Assembly: GCF_030036535.1 (NCBI RefSeq)
Contig: NZ_CP080389.1
Span: 237,851 to 301,850 of the forward strand
Direction: 5' to 3'
Length of the DNA stretch: 64,000 nucleotides
Source of the DNA: Agrobacterium cucumeris
Lineage (GTDB): Bacteria > Pseudomonadota > Alphaproteobacteria > Rhizobiales > Rhizobiaceae
The translations under genes were made by a program, and so were the position numbers. Below are positions 8,717-18,345 of this stretch, one piece after another (the stretch's first letter is position 1; the number at the start of each line of letters is the position of its first letter). Below the pieces are notes generated by a model. That model searched no databases, had not been told where the DNA came from, and worked only from the letters and a program-made list of their open reading frames with translations.

Positions 8717-9322
8717 ATGAATCCCTCTTCCGCAATCCGCAAAGTCTTCCAGGGCGTCGCCTCACGCCAGCAAATGTACCGGATGTTCGATCGTCACGCC
8801 CAGCGTCCGAACCGCTGGGAGGATGACGCTGCCCCGCTCTATGCCGGCGAATGGTTCGAGATCGCCGATACCGAACATGACTACATGTTCGAAATCCTGC
8901 CGCCGCTCTGGATCCGTGGATCGATGTTTGCGATGCGCGAGTTTCTGACAGGATCGGTGACATCGGTGTTCTTTGCGCTGCGGATCGACGGCGTCATCCG
9001 GCATTTCCATGGCTATTGCGATCTTTCCGACCGCCAGGCCGTTGAACGCATGCGGGTCGAAATCATCGAGCGCGAGAGCCGGCCGGTGCGCGCCATGTCG
9101 CGCGAGGAACGGCTTGAGCATATCTGGAGTATGACGGCGGACGACTATCGTGGTTATGCTGGCGAGCGCTGGCCGGAGGAGTCGCGTGGCAAGCGCACGA
9201 TCATGCTTTACGGCGGCCAGACGGGCAGCACCCTGAAGCTGCTGGACGATCTCTCCGACGACGAAATCGCAGCCAAGCTGCCGGTGCAACTGCGCCACCT
9301 CCCCTCGCCGATCGCCGCATGA
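8717..9322 (+). CDS. DUF1419 protein
   Basis: 201 residues, ATG preceded by GAAGGAG with good spacing. The core GEWFEIADTEHDYMFEILPPLW, then GSMFAMREFLTGSVTSVFFA and MSREERLEHIWSMTADDYRGYA, is what I recall of DUF1419 proteins. These occur mostly on rhizobial plasmids beside conjugation genes. No catalytic motif, signal peptide or membrane helix is visible. It precedes the DUF3085 gene by 13 nt, so the two are one operon. Function unknown; the company of antirestriction and methylase-helicase genes suggests a role in plasmid establishment. Confidence 0.72.
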   Translation: MNPSSAIRKVFQGVASRQQMYRMFDRHAQRPNRWEDDAAPLYAGEWFEIADTEHDYMFEILPPLWIRGSMFAMREFLTGSVTSVFFALRIDGVIRHFHGYCDLSDRQAVERMRVEIIERESRPVRAMSREERLEHIWSMTADDYRGYAGERWPEESRGKRTIMLYGGQTGSTLKLLDDLSDDEIAAKLPVQLRHLPSPIAA

Positions 9323-9335
9323 AGGAGGTCGCGCC

Positions 9336-9737
9336 ATGCTTTCCTTCCCGCTCACATCCGTCCGCGCGGTGATTGCCCGCGGTCGGGCCGATGCGGAGGC
9401 CAATGGTGGCTTTCGTGATCTCTATTACGGCCTGCGCCCTGGCAAGGACGAGAAGCCGGGCCTCTGGCTCGTCGGCGATCACGGCGTTTATCTGATGTCC
9501 AACGGCAAGCTGCTCGATGGCGCCAAGCCCTTGGTCGTCTATGCCGAGGAGTGCGATCCCAGCACCAATGACGACTGGTTCGACGTCAAACGCCGGACAT
9601 TCGGCGGCGACGACGGCGTCGATTTCATCGACGCGGAACAGCTGGAACCGATGATGGCGGCGGCTCCAGAGGCGACGCACCTTCGCATCGCATTTCATCA
9701 GGACTCGATGCAGCTCACCCTGATCGCGAAGTCCTGA
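9336..9737 (+). CDS. DUF3085 protein
   Basis: 133 residues, start at ATG 9336 behind AAGGAGG. It matches the DUF3085 pattern (DLYYGLRPGKDEKPGLWLVGDHGVYLMSNG, then VVYAEECDP), a small soluble family on proteobacterial plasmids and mobile elements. It lies between the DUF1419 gene (13 nt) and the large methylase-helicase gene (112 nt). No enzymatic residues can be assigned. Function unknown. Confidence 0.7.
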   Translation: MLSFPLTSVRAVIARGRADAEANGGFRDLYYGLRPGKDEKPGLWLVGDHGVYLMSNGKLLDGAKPLVVYAEECDPSTNDDWFDVKRRTFGGDDGVDFIDAEQLEPMMAAAPEATHLRIAFHQDSMQLTLIAKS

Positions 9738-9849
9738 TCACTGAGACCACCGGCCCCCGTCAGGCCACCAATCCCTGAACCCAGAGCGTACTTCAATCCC
9801 GCGAGCTTTTCCGCGGGTGATGACGCTCGCCTTTCCCGAGGAGAACTTC

Positions 9850-12800
9850 ATGAGCAACGATCCCTTCACTCTCGACATGTTCGGCAGCAGCGCGCTGTCG
9901 TCCGGCCTTGGCCTCGGCGGCGTCACAGCATTTGGCGGTTTCGATGCCGTTGCTGCCAATGACGACGACCCCGAACCGACACCGCCCTCTTCTGCCCCGG
10001 CCTTGCCGGTCGCGACGGCAAAGCGTCCGGCGCCGCGGCGACAGGGCGGCCGGTCCAACTTCTACCTCGACGATGCCGATCGCGTTCTTGCGGCGACGTG
10101 GAAGGAACGGGCGCGCATCAATGTCGCGGCGATCCTGATCGCAAACAACATCGAGAAGCAGGACCGGCCGGCCACTCGCGAGGAGCAGCAGCGGTTGATC
10201 CGCTTTACAGGCTTTGGCGCATCGGAACTTGCGAACACGATATTCCGTCGTCCGGGCGAGCCTGACTTCCGCGCCGGCTGGAGCGAGCTTGGCACTTCGC
10301 TCCAGAGTGCGGTTTCGGAGGGAGACTACGCGTCCCTTGCCCGCTGCACGCAATATGCGCATTTCACGCCGGAGTTCATCATCCGGTCCATCTGGGCGAG
10401 CTTGCAGCGCCTTGGCTGGCGTGGCGGCCGGGTGCTCGAGCCTGGCATCGGCACCGGCCTGTTCCCCGCGCTGATGCCGAAAGCATTGCGCGATCGGAGT
10501 TTCTTCACCGGTATCGAGCTTGACCCTGTCACCGCCAGGATCGTCCGCCTGCTACAGCCGAAGGCGCGGATCATCAACGGCGACTTTGCGCGCGCCGATC
10601 TGGCGCCGATTTACGATCTCGCCATCGGCAATCCGCCTTTCTCCGACCGGACCGTCCGATCCGACCGGGCCTATCGCTCGCTGGGCTTGCGGCTGCATGA
10701 CTATTTCATCGCCCGTTCGATCGACCTCCTGAAACCCGGCGCGCTCGGCGCCTTCGTCACCAGCGCCGGCACGATGGACAAGGCGGATGCGACAGCACGC
10801 GAACACATCGCCAAAACCGCGGACCTGATCGCCGCGATCCGCCTGCCGGAGGGCACCTTCCGCCGCGATGCCGGCACGGACGTCGTGGTTGACCTGCTCT
10901 TCTTCCGCAAGCGCAAGACCGGGGAGGCTGAGGGAGACCTCTCCTGGCTCGCCCTTGAGGAGGTGCGACCGGCGACGCAAGACGACGGCGCAATTCGGGT
11001 GAACCGCTGGTTTGCGCGACATCCTGATTTCGTGCTTGGCGATCATGCCCTGACCTCCGGCCCCTTTGGCGAGACCTACACCTGCCGACCGCGTGCCGGC
11101 GAGGACCTTGAGGCGGCTTTGCAGCAGGCGATCCTCCTGCTTCCCGAGGGCCGCTATGACGGCGAGCCGACCGAAATCGACATCGACCTCGAGACCGAGC
11201 TCGGCGAGATCGTCGACCTTCGCCCCGACAGTCGACAGGTCCGGGAGGGTAGCTTCCTCATCGACATCAGACGCGGTCTCATGCAGATGGTCGACGGCGC
11301 GCCGGTCGAAGTCCAGGTGCGCAAGGGCCGCACCGGCGACGGCATGCCGGAAAAGCACGTCCGCATCATCAAGAAACTGATCCCGATCCGCGACGCCGTG
11401 CGCGATGTGCTGAAGGCCCAGGAACAGGATCGGCCGTGGCGCGATCTGCAGGTTCGCCTACGAATCGCCTGGTCGAGTTTCGTGCGCGATTTCGGGCCGA
11501 TCAACCACACCACCGTCAGCATCACTGAGGATCCCGAAACCGGCGAGGTGCGCGAAACGCACCGCCGCCCGAACCTGCAGCCCTTTCTTGACGACCCCGA
11601 TTGCTGGCTGGTCGCCTCAATCGAGGATTACGATCTCGACACCGACACGGCCAAGCCCGGCCCGATCTTTTCCGAACGGGTGATTTCGCCCCCTGCCCCG
11701 CCGGTAATCACCAGCGCCGCCGATGCACTCGCTGTTGTCCTCAACGAACGTGGTCGCGTCGATATCGAGCATATCGCCGAACTGCTGCACAGACATGCCG
11801 ATGCGGTCGTCGATGAACTCGGCGATTCAATCTTCCGGGATCCTGACGACGGGTCCTGGCAGACGGCCGACGCCTATCTCGCCGGCCCGGTCCGCACCAA
11901 GCTCGCTGTCGCTGAAGCGGCCGCGGGACTGGATCCAGCCTATGAGCGCAACGTTCGTGCGCTTCGGGCCGTACAGCCCGGCGACCTTCGCCCCTCCGAC
12001 ATCACCGCACGTCTGGGTGCGCCGTGGATTCCGGCGAGCCATGTCGTGGCTTTCGTCAAGGAGAGGATGGGCGCCGACATCAGGATCCACCATATGCCGG
12101 AGCTTGGCAACTGGACCGTGGAGGCGCGGCAGCTTGGCTACAGTGCCGCCGGTACATCCGAATGGGGTACCAGCCGCCGTGATGCCGGTGAACTGCTCGC
12201 CGACGCACTGAACAGCCGCGTTCCGCAGATCTTCGACGTCTTCAAGGACGCCGGCGGCGAGCGGCGCGTCCTGAACGTGGTCGATACCGAAGCCGCGCGC
12301 GACAAGCTGCAGAAGATCAAGCAGGCCTTCCAGGATTGGGTGTGGACCGACCCGGATCGCACCGACCGGCTGGCGCGGGTCTATAACGACCGGTTCAACA
12401 ACCTCGCGCCGCGCAAATTCGATGGTTCGCATCTCAAACTTCCTGGCGCCTCAGGCGCCTTTGTTCTCTATGGGCACCAGAAGCGCGGCATCTGGCGGAT
12501 CATCTCGTCCGGCTCGACCTATCTCGCGCATGCCGTCGGCGCCGGCAAGACGATGACGATGGCGGCCGCAATCATGGAACAGCATCGCCTCGGTCTGATC
12601 GCCAAGGCGATGCTGGTCGTGCCCGGCCATTGCCTGGCGCAGGCGGCGCGTGAGTTCCTCGCCCTCTACCCCAATGCCCGCATCCTGGTGGCGGACGAGA
12701 CCAACTTCACCAAGGACAAGCGGGCGCGATTCTTGAGCCGGGCGGCGACCGCCACCTGGGATGCGATCATCATCACGCACTCGGCGTTCAGGTTCATCGC

Positions 12801-14961
12801 TGTGCCGTCGGCCTTTGAACAGCAGATGATCCACGACGAGCTCGAACTCTATGAGGATCTGCTGACCAAGGTCGACAGCGAGGATCGCGTCTCGCGCAAG
12901 CGCCTCGAACGACTGAAAGAGGGTCTGCAGGAACGCCTGGAGGGCCTCGCGACTCGCAAGGACGATCTTCTCACAATCTCGGAAATCGGTGTCGACCAGA
13001 TCATTGTCGACGAGGCGCAGGAGTTCCGGAAGCTTTCCTTCGCGACCAACATGTCGACGTTGAAGGGTATCGATCCGAACGGCTCGCAGCGCGCCTGGGA
13101 CCTCTACGTCAAATCCCGCTTCATCGAAACCAAGAATCCCGGCCGGGCGCTGGTGCTCGCTTCCGGCACGCCGATCACCAACACGCTTGGCGAGATGTTC
13201 TCGATCCAACGCCTGCTCGGACACGAAGCGCTTGCCGAGCGCGGTCTGCACGAGTTTGACGCCTGGGCATCGTGCTTCGGCGACACGACGACCGAGCTCG
13301 AAATACAGCCCTCCGGCAAATACAAACCGGTCAGCCGGTTCGCGAGCTTCGTCAATGTTCCGGAACTGATCGCGATGTTCCGCGCTTTCGCCGATGTCGT
13401 CATGCCGGAGGATCTTCGCGAATTCGTCAGGGTGCCTGATATCTCCACCGGCCGGCGGCAGATCCTCACCGCTAAACCGACGCCGGCCTTCAAGGCCTAT
13501 CAGCAGATCCTCGATGCCCGTATCAAAGCGATCGAGATGCGCGAGGGACCGGCACAGCCCGGCGACGATATCCTGCTCTCGGTCATCACCGACGGCCGCC
13601 ATGCGGCGATCGATTTGCGCCTCGTCATCCCGGTAAACGATAACGAAAAGGACAACAAGCTCAACCTCCTCGTCCGCAACGCCTTCCGGATCTGGCAGGA
13701 GACCAGCGAGGCCACATTTATTCGCCCGGACGGCAAGGCTTACGAGCTGCCAGGTGCGGCGCAGATGATCTTTTCCGATCTCGGCACCATCAATGTCGAG
13801 AAGACCCGCGGCTTTTCGGCTTACCGTTGGATCCGCGACGAGCTCGTGCGGCTCGGTGTTCCCGCTTGCGAAATCGCTTTCATGCAGGACTTCAAGAAAA
13901 CCGAGGCCAAGCAGCGGCTCTTCGGTGATGTGCGCGCCGGCCGGGTTCGGTTCCTGATCGGCAGTTCCGAGACAATGGGCACGGGTGTCAATGCGCAGCT
14001 CCGTCTGAAAGCGCTGCACCATCTCGACGTCCCGTGGCTGCCGTCTCACATCGAGCAACGCGAGGGCCGAATTGTCCGGCAGGGCAATCAGCATGACGTG
14101 GTCGATATCTTCGCCTATGCCACGGAAGGGTCGCTCGATGCTTCCATGTGGCAGAACAACGAGCGCAAGGCCCGCTTCATCGCGGCAGCGCTCAGCGGTG
14201 ATACATCGATCCGCCGGCTCGAGGATCTCGGTGAAGGGCAAGCCAACCAGTTCGCCATGGCGAAGGCCATCGCTTCCGGTGACGAACGGCTGATGCAGAA
14301 GGCTGGACTGGAGGCCGATGTCGCCCGTCTGGAACGGCTGCGCGCCGCCCATGACGACGACCAATATGCGGTCCGCCGGCAAATGCGCGATGCGGAAGGC
14401 GACATCGAGGTCTCGACCCGCCGCATCGCGGAGATCGGCCAGGATATCGGCCGGCTGGTGCCGACTACCGGCGACGCTTTCGCGATGACCGTTCTCGGCA
14501 AAGCCTACCAGGAGCGCAAGGATGCCGGCCGCGCGCTGATGAAGGAAATCCTCACTCTTCTCCAACTGCAGCAGGAGGGTGAGGTTCATCTGGCGAGCAT
14601 TGGGGGTTTCGATCTTGTCTATGAGGGCGAGCGCTTCGGAAAGGGTGATGGCTATCGTTACCTCACCACGCTCCAGCGCACCGGCGCGGATTACGAGATC
14701 GATCTTGCGGTGACGGTGACGCCGCTCGGCGCCGTGTCCCGCCTCGAGCACGCGCTCGACGGGTTCGACGAGGAGCGGGAACGCTATCGCCACCGCTTGG
14801 AGGAAGCGCGTCGGCGGCTTGCCTCCTATCGCTCGCGTGAAGGCGGCGTTTTCCCCTTTGCGGATGAACTTGCCGAGAAGCGCAGACAGCTCCGCGACAT
14901 CGATCAGGCCCTCGCCGATGATGCGAGGCGTACGGACGAAGCCGCTGCTGTTGCCGCTTAG
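9850..14961 (+). CDS. Giant DNA methylase-helicase fusion protein
   Basis: 1,703 residues from ATG 9850, which has GAGGAG 8 nt upstream; an in-frame ATG at 9817 is less likely. An N6-adenine methyltransferase-like domain comes first, with the SAM loop EPGIGTGLF near residue 196 and catalytic motif IV NPPF at 261-264. A superfamily 2 helicase follows: Walker A GAGKT (897-901), Walker B DEAQ (1054-1057) and motif VI EQREGRIVRQG near 1402. The C-terminal 250 residues are charged and helical. Such fusions are common on rhizobial plasmids and phages; they may modify or remodel entering plasmid DNA to counter restriction. Its stop overlaps the convergent antitoxin stop by 3 nt. Confidence 0.86.
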   Translation: MSNDPFTLDMFGSSALSSGLGLGGVTAFGGFDAVAANDDDPEPTPPSSAPALPVATAKRPAPRRQGGRSNFYLDDADRVLAATWKERARINVAAILIANNIEKQDRPATREEQQRLIRFTGFGASELANTIFRRPGEPDFRAGWSELGTSLQSAVSEGDYASLARCTQYAHFTPEFIIRSIWASLQRLGWRGGRVLEPGIGTGLFPALMPKALRDRSFFTGIELDPVTARIVRLLQPKARIINGDFARADLAPIYDLAIGNPPFSDRTVRSDRAYRSLGLRLHDYFIARSIDLLKPGALGAFVTSAGTMDKADATAREHIAKTADLIAAIRLPEGTFRRDAGTDVVVDLLFFRKRKTGEAEGDLSWLALEEVRPATQDDGAIRVNRWFARHPDFVLGDHALTSGPFGETYTCRPRAGEDLEAALQQAILLLPEGRYDGEPTEIDIDLETELGEIVDLRPDSRQVREGSFLIDIRRGLMQMVDGAPVEVQVRKGRTGDGMPEKHVRIIKKLIPIRDAVRDVLKAQEQDRPWRDLQVRLRIAWSSFVRDFGPINHTTVSITEDPETGEVRETHRRPNLQPFLDDPDCWLVASIEDYDLDTDTAKPGPIFSERVISPPAPPVITSAADALAVVLNERGRVDIEHIAELLHRHADAVVDELGDSIFRDPDDGSWQTADAYLAGPVRTKLAVAEAAAGLDPAYERNVRALRAVQPGDLRPSDITARLGAPWIPASHVVAFVKERMGADIRIHHMPELGNWTVEARQLGYSAAGTSEWGTSRRDAGELLADALNSRVPQIFDVFKDAGGERRVLNVVDTEAARDKLQKIKQAFQDWVWTDPDRTDRLARVYNDRFNNLAPRKFDGSHLKLPGASGAFVLYGHQKRGIWRIISSGSTYLAHAVGAGKTMTMAAAIMEQHRLGLIAKAMLVVPGHCLAQAAREFLALYPNARILVADETNFTKDKRARFLSRAATATWDAIIITHSAFRFIAVPSAFEQQMIHDELELYEDLLTKVDSEDRVSRKRLERLKEGLQERLEGLATRKDDLLTISEIGVDQIIVDEAQEFRKLSFATNMSTLKGIDPNGSQRAWDLYVKSRFIETKNPGRALVLASGTPITNTLGEMFSIQRLLGHEALAERGLHEFDAWASCFGDTTTELEIQPSGKYKPVSRFASFVNVPELIAMFRAFADVVMPEDLREFVRVPDISTGRRQILTAKPTPAFKAYQQILDARIKAIEMREGPAQPGDDILLSVITDGRHAAIDLRLVIPVNDNEKDNKLNLLVRNAFRIWQETSEATFIRPDGKAYELPGAAQMIFSDLGTINVEKTRGFSAYRWIRDELVRLGVPACEIAFMQDFKKTEAKQRLFGDVRAGRVRFLIGSSETMGTGVNAQLRLKALHHLDVPWLPSHIEQREGRIVRQGNQHDVVDIFAYATEGSLDASMWQNNERKARFIAAALSGDTSIRRLEDLGEGQANQFAMAKAIASGDERLMQKAGLEADVARLERLRAAHDDDQYAVRRQMRDAEGDIEVSTRRIAEIGQDIGRLVPTTGDAFAMTVLGKAYQERKDAGRALMKEILTLLQLQQEGEVHLASIGGFDLVYEGERFGKGDGYRYLTTLQRTGADYEIDLAVTVTPLGAVSRLEHALDGFDEERERYRHRLEEARRRLASYRSREGGVFPFADELAEKRRQLRDIDQALADDARRTDEAAAVAA

Positions 14962-15389
14962 CTTGCCTGTTGCCGCAACTCTTCGATGAGTTCCGGATGC
15001 CGGTCGAGAAGGCGCAGCAATTGGCTGGTCGGGCCGCTTGGCTCGACCAAGCCGCGCTCGTATTTGTCGAACGCGCTTTCACCAACCTTCAGGATGCCGC
15101 CTGCTTCACGTTGCGACAGTTTTAGTTTTTTGCGCACTCTGCGGATTGTCGACGGAGAGGGAATGCCTTCAACTTCTTCCTTCAACGCCCGCAAGGCCGC
15201 GTCCGTTGCCTCCATGTCGTTGCCGACATGAACACCTTCGTCGCCGCTATCGGGATAATATCCCGGCAGGTCGACCGTTTTGCTCTTGCCCTTGTAGGTC
15301 ACGACAAACGGTCGGACGTCCCGGCGCAGCGTCTCTCCGGTTTCCGGTGAGATCATCGTTTCGGGCAGTATATTTGCTGCAACCGCCAT
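14958..15389 (-). CDS. mqsA: MqsA-family antitoxin without the N-terminal zinc site
   Basis: 143 residues from ATG 15389 (AGGAG 8 nt upstream; an ATG 6 nt earlier is too close to it). The C-terminal half is an XRE helix-turn-helix (IRRVRKKLKLSQREAGGILKVGESAFDKYERG), typical of MqsA, ending in the helix with LLRLLDRHPELIEELR. The N-terminal half keeps the VTYKGKSKTVDLPGYYP stretch of the MqsA toxin-binding domain. The CxxC pairs that bind zinc in E. coli MqsA are replaced (SPETGE). It should neutralise the toxin encoded just upstream and repress the operon. Its stop overlaps that of the helicase gene. Confidence 0.8.
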   Translation of the reverse strand: MAVAANILPETMISPETGETLRRDVRPFVVTYKGKSKTVDLPGYYPDSGDEGVHVGNDMEATDAALRALKEEVEGIPSPSTIRRVRKKLKLSQREAGGILKVGESAFDKYERGLVEPSGPTSQLLRLLDRHPELIEELRQQAS

Positions 15390-15391
15390 TA

Positions 15392-15703
15392 TCATCTCTC
15401 CTTGAATGACATGATCCGGAATTCCGTGATCACGTCCGCCTGGAATTTCACATAAAGCACCATGCCGTGCTCGGGGACCGGCACATGATAAACATCTTGC
15501 CATACCCGATGGTCTGCGTTCGCTGTCATCGACTTGTAGAACATACGGCGCTCGATGGTGTCGATGGTCGCGACGATGCCGGCGCGGTCGTAGCCCAATG
15601 AGGCGGCATCCCGCAGCGCCGTCGTCGTGATGGCAAGCGTCGAAATCGACCCCAAAACAGCTTTAACGGCCTCGAGATCGTATGTCGGGCGCCTTTTCTC
15701 CAT
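15392..15703 (-). CDS. mqsR: MqsR-family toxin (RelE-fold mRNA interferase)
   Basis: 103 residues from ATG 15703; a GTG five codons upstream lies inside the operator palindrome. The sequence EKRRPTYDLEAVKAVLGS, then ALRDAASLGYDRAGIVATI and MFYKSMTANADHRVWQDVYHV, matches MqsR, a ribosome-independent ribonuclease that cuts mRNA at GC-containing sites. C-terminal LYVKFQADVITEFRIMSFKER completes the RelE-like sheet. Toxin precedes antitoxin, as in E. coli mqsRA, with 2 nt between stop and antitoxin start. On a plasmid the pair is a likely addiction module. Confidence 0.83.
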   Translation of the reverse strand: MEKRRPTYDLEAVKAVLGSISTLAITTTALRDAASLGYDRAGIVATIDTIERRMFYKSMTANADHRVWQDVYHVPVPEHGMVLYVKFQADVITEFRIMSFKER

Positions 15704-15712
15704 GACTTTATA

Positions 15713-15731
15713 TGACACCTTAATGGTGTCA
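15713..15731. promoter_or_regulatory. Operator palindrome of the mqsRA operon
   Basis: TGACACC-TTAAT-GGTGTCA is a perfect 7-bp inverted repeat. On the minus strand it overlaps a TTGACA-like -35 and sits before TATAAA. It differs from the E. coli MqsA site (AACCT-N3-AGGTT) but holds the usual place for autorepression. The ATG starts 4 nt after TATAAA with no ribosome binding site, so a leaderless transcript is possible. Confidence 0.6.
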
Positions 15732-16017
15732 AATCAAGCTTGTCGTTGTGGGGAAAAGATAGAGGAAAATCCGGGAGGAGAACCGGTCGCAGATCGGTCG
15801 TCCCGTCGCCGCTTGCGCTCAACCGCCGCCTCCGCATCCCGGCCACTCGTCCCGCGCAGGGCGCGAGGCACCCCGCTTGTCCTTCGAAGCAGGGACGCTC
15901 GGCCGCAGTTGCGCCGGTCCGCCCGTCCTGCGGTTCGGAAAGTGTCTTCGGAAAGAGATGAAGACAGGAAGGACCGGCAAGAGGCCGCGTCCCCGCATCC
16001 CGGAAGAGGAAAATCCC

Positions 16018-17772
16018 ATGCATATCATGAAGGTCGATCCGCGCTCGTTGAAGGACAATCCGGACAATACCCGGCAATCCAAATCCACCCCGCAGGCCGA
16101 TGCGCTGCTGCTCGCCACCATCAAGGCCGTCGGCATCATCCAGCCGCCCGTCATTTTTCCCGAAGTTGGTGGTGGGAACGGCTACGTCATTGAAGCCGGT
16201 CATCGTCGCACCCGCATGGCCATCGCCGCAGGCCTCGAGGAAATCGAGGTGCTCGTCGTCGAAGCCGCAAACGACAATGGCGCCATGCGGTCGATGGTCG
16301 AGAACATTGCGCGCGAACCGCTGAACCCGGTCGACCAGTGGCGCGGCATCGAACGCCTGGTCGCACTCGACTGGACCGAGGAAGCAATTGCGGTGGCACT
16401 CGCCCTGCCCGTCCGGCAAATCCGCAAGCTGCGCCTGCTCGCCAACGTCCTACCGGCGATGCTCGACCAGATGGCGTTCGGCGACATGCCGAATGAGCAG
16501 CAGCTCCGCACGATCGCGGCAGCACACCTCGATGAGCAGAAGGAGGTCTGGAAGGCGCAGAAGCCGAAGAAGGGCCAGCCCGCCGCATGGTGGCAGATTG
16601 CCAACGCGCTGAGCAAGACCCGGATGTATGCCAAGGATGCGAGCTTCGGTGACGATCTCAGAGAAGCCTACGGCATCGAATGGATCGAGGATCTGTTCGC
16701 TCCCGCGGACGAGGACAGCCGCTACACCACCAATGTCGAAGCCTATCTCGGCGCCCAGCAGGAGTGGATGACGAACAATCTGCCCAAGAAGGGAATGATC
16801 GCCGAGGTTTCTCAATGGGGCGAGGTGAAGCTGCCGCAAAAGGCAAGCCGCGTCTATGGCAAGCCCGGCAAGGGTGACCACACCGCCATGTATCTGGATC
16901 GGAACGGCAAGGTTCAAACCGTGCATTACCGGATGCCCGAGGAGAAGAAGACCAAGGGCAAGGGAGCGGTCGTCGGAGGTGGCGACACCGCTGGCGAGGA
17001 TGCGATCGACGGGCCGAAGCAGCGTCCCGACGTCACGCAGAAGGGCCTCGATATGATCGGCGACCTCAGGACCGACGCGCTGCACGAGGCGCTCGCCCGC
17101 GCACCGATCGAGGACGACACGCTGATGGCCCTCCTTGTCCTCGCCTTTGCCGGCATGAATGTCCGGGTTGACTCCGGGGCAAACGACCACGTCTTCGGCG
17201 CGAAGCGGTTCGCCCGCCATGCGGCTCGGTTGCTCGACGCTGACGGCAAGCTCGCCTTCGACCGCGACACCTTGCGGGTTTCCACCCGCTCGATGCTGGT
17301 CGATGTGCTGTCGTGCCGCCGAGGCATGTCGAACAGCGGCATCGTGTCGCGCATAGCCGGCGACGCCATCGGCGCGGACGGATACCTCCCGAACATGGGC
17401 ACAGAAGACTTCCTGCTTTGCCTGTCGCGGCAGGCGCTCGAGGCTTCGTGCGAGGGCACCTCGGTTCTCCCCCGCCCGAGGGTCCGCGAGACCCGTGCCG
17501 CACTGGTCGAGCACTTCAAGCAAGGGCATTTCGTCCATCCGGCCGCCCTGTTTGCCCCCGATCCGAAGGATCTCGCCGAACTGATCAAGCAGGGCGAGGT
17601 CGTGGAGGATTACGATACGGTGACCTCCGAGGAAACAACGGATCGCCTCGAAGGCGAACTTGCTGACGGCAGCGTCGCCGGCGAGGAGGCCGATTTTGCT
17701 GTCGCCGATCCGGAAGCCGGTGACGGCGCCGACGACGCGGTCGAGACCGCCTACGGCATCGCGGCCGAATAG
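16018..17772 (+). CDS. ParB/Spo0J-like N-terminal nuclease-domain protein
   Basis: 584 residues from ATG 16018 (AGAGGAAAA upstream). The first 130 residues match the ParB/sulfiredoxin fold: NPDNTRQS, then ATIKAVGIIQPPVIFP, YVIEAGHRRTRMAIAAGL (the GHRR box) and MVENIAREPLNPVDQWRGIE. A helical DNA-binding-like part follows (TEEAIAVALALPVRQIRKLR). The long C-terminal part is acidic and unrecognised. No parA is adjacent and the length is about twice that of a segregation ParB. So it is more likely one of the plasmid accessory ParB-like proteins with CTPase/nuclease activity than the partition protein, which is expected as RepB to the right of the window. Confidence 0.75.
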   Translation: MHIMKVDPRSLKDNPDNTRQSKSTPQADALLLATIKAVGIIQPPVIFPEVGGGNGYVIEAGHRRTRMAIAAGLEEIEVLVVEAANDNGAMRSMVENIAREPLNPVDQWRGIERLVALDWTEEAIAVALALPVRQIRKLRLLANVLPAMLDQMAFGDMPNEQQLRTIAAAHLDEQKEVWKAQKPKKGQPAAWWQIANALSKTRMYAKDASFGDDLREAYGIEWIEDLFAPADEDSRYTTNVEAYLGAQQEWMTNNLPKKGMIAEVSQWGEVKLPQKASRVYGKPGKGDHTAMYLDRNGKVQTVHYRMPEEKKTKGKGAVVGGGDTAGEDAIDGPKQRPDVTQKGLDMIGDLRTDALHEALARAPIEDDTLMALLVLAFAGMNVRVDSGANDHVFGAKRFARHAARLLDADGKLAFDRDTLRVSTRSMLVDVLSCRRGMSNSGIVSRIAGDAIGADGYLPNMGTEDFLLCLSRQALEASCEGTSVLPRPRVRETRAALVEHFKQGHFVHPAALFAPDPKDLAELIKQGEVVEDYDTVTSEETTDRLEGELADGSVAGEEADFAVADPEAGDGADDAVETAYGIAAE

Positions 17773-17871
17773 CCGAAGCCCTCCCATCTTTTCCGATCGA
17801 TCCCCCGCCGCCGGCCATCACCGGCGGCGGTTCGTTTCCATGAACACCGCAGAATTTCAAGGAGATGTCCA

Positions 17872-18345
17872 ATGTCTGCGTCCCTGATCTACGATCTCGT
17901 CCCGATCGGCTCCATCATTGCCTGGTCCGATGGCACACCCCGCCCGCCCGAGCGCTTCAAGAAGAAGCTCGCGGCCTGGCAGACGCGCAACAGCAAGGGC
18001 CGGCTGATCCGCAAGGAGGGTCCGCGCTCCGGAAACTACAACTCGCCTGGCTATTTCACACTGCATGAGGCGGATTTCGGCGGGAAAAACACCATCGTCA
18101 TGCGCATTCACCGAACCTTCGGCCTCGACTCCGATCTCACCTTCAAGGTGCTCGAGCGCCCCGCCCTCGGTTCGATCCGCGTCTTCGATCGCGCCGGTTC
18201 GAACGCGGAACTTGTCCATCTCGCGGACAATCGCGAGGCGGCCGCGGTCTGGCTGCAAGAACACGGCTATCCGAACGCCGTGCTCGAAGAGGTGACCGCC
18301 GACGAGGTTGCGGCTGCTCAGGTCGAAGGGAGGGCCGCCGCATGA
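17872..18345 (+). CDS. Conserved plasmid protein of unknown function
   Basis: 157 residues, ATG preceded by AAGGAGA with 7-nt spacing. The sequence is soluble, basic in the first half (RFKKKLAAWQTRNSKGRLIRKE) and acidic at the end. It opens a three-gene operon: its stop overlaps the next start as ATGA. No recognisable domain. Confidence 0.6.
   Translation: MSASLIYDLVPIGSIIAWSDGTPRPPERFKKKLAAWQTRNSKGRLIRKEGPRSGNYNSPGYFTLHEADFGGKNTIVMRIHRTFGLDSDLTFKVLERPALGSIRVFDRAGSNAELVHLADNREAAAVWLQEHGYPNAVLEEVTADEVAAAQVEGRAAA

Noticed and set aside
12451..14793. 780-codon open frame on the minus strand
   Set aside because: Fully antisense to the methylase-helicase gene, no family resemblance and no ribosome binding site; typical shadow frame of GC-rich coding DNA.
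16450..17787. 445-codon minus-strand frame
   Set aside because: Antisense to the ParB-like gene, whose motifs are clear on the plus strand.
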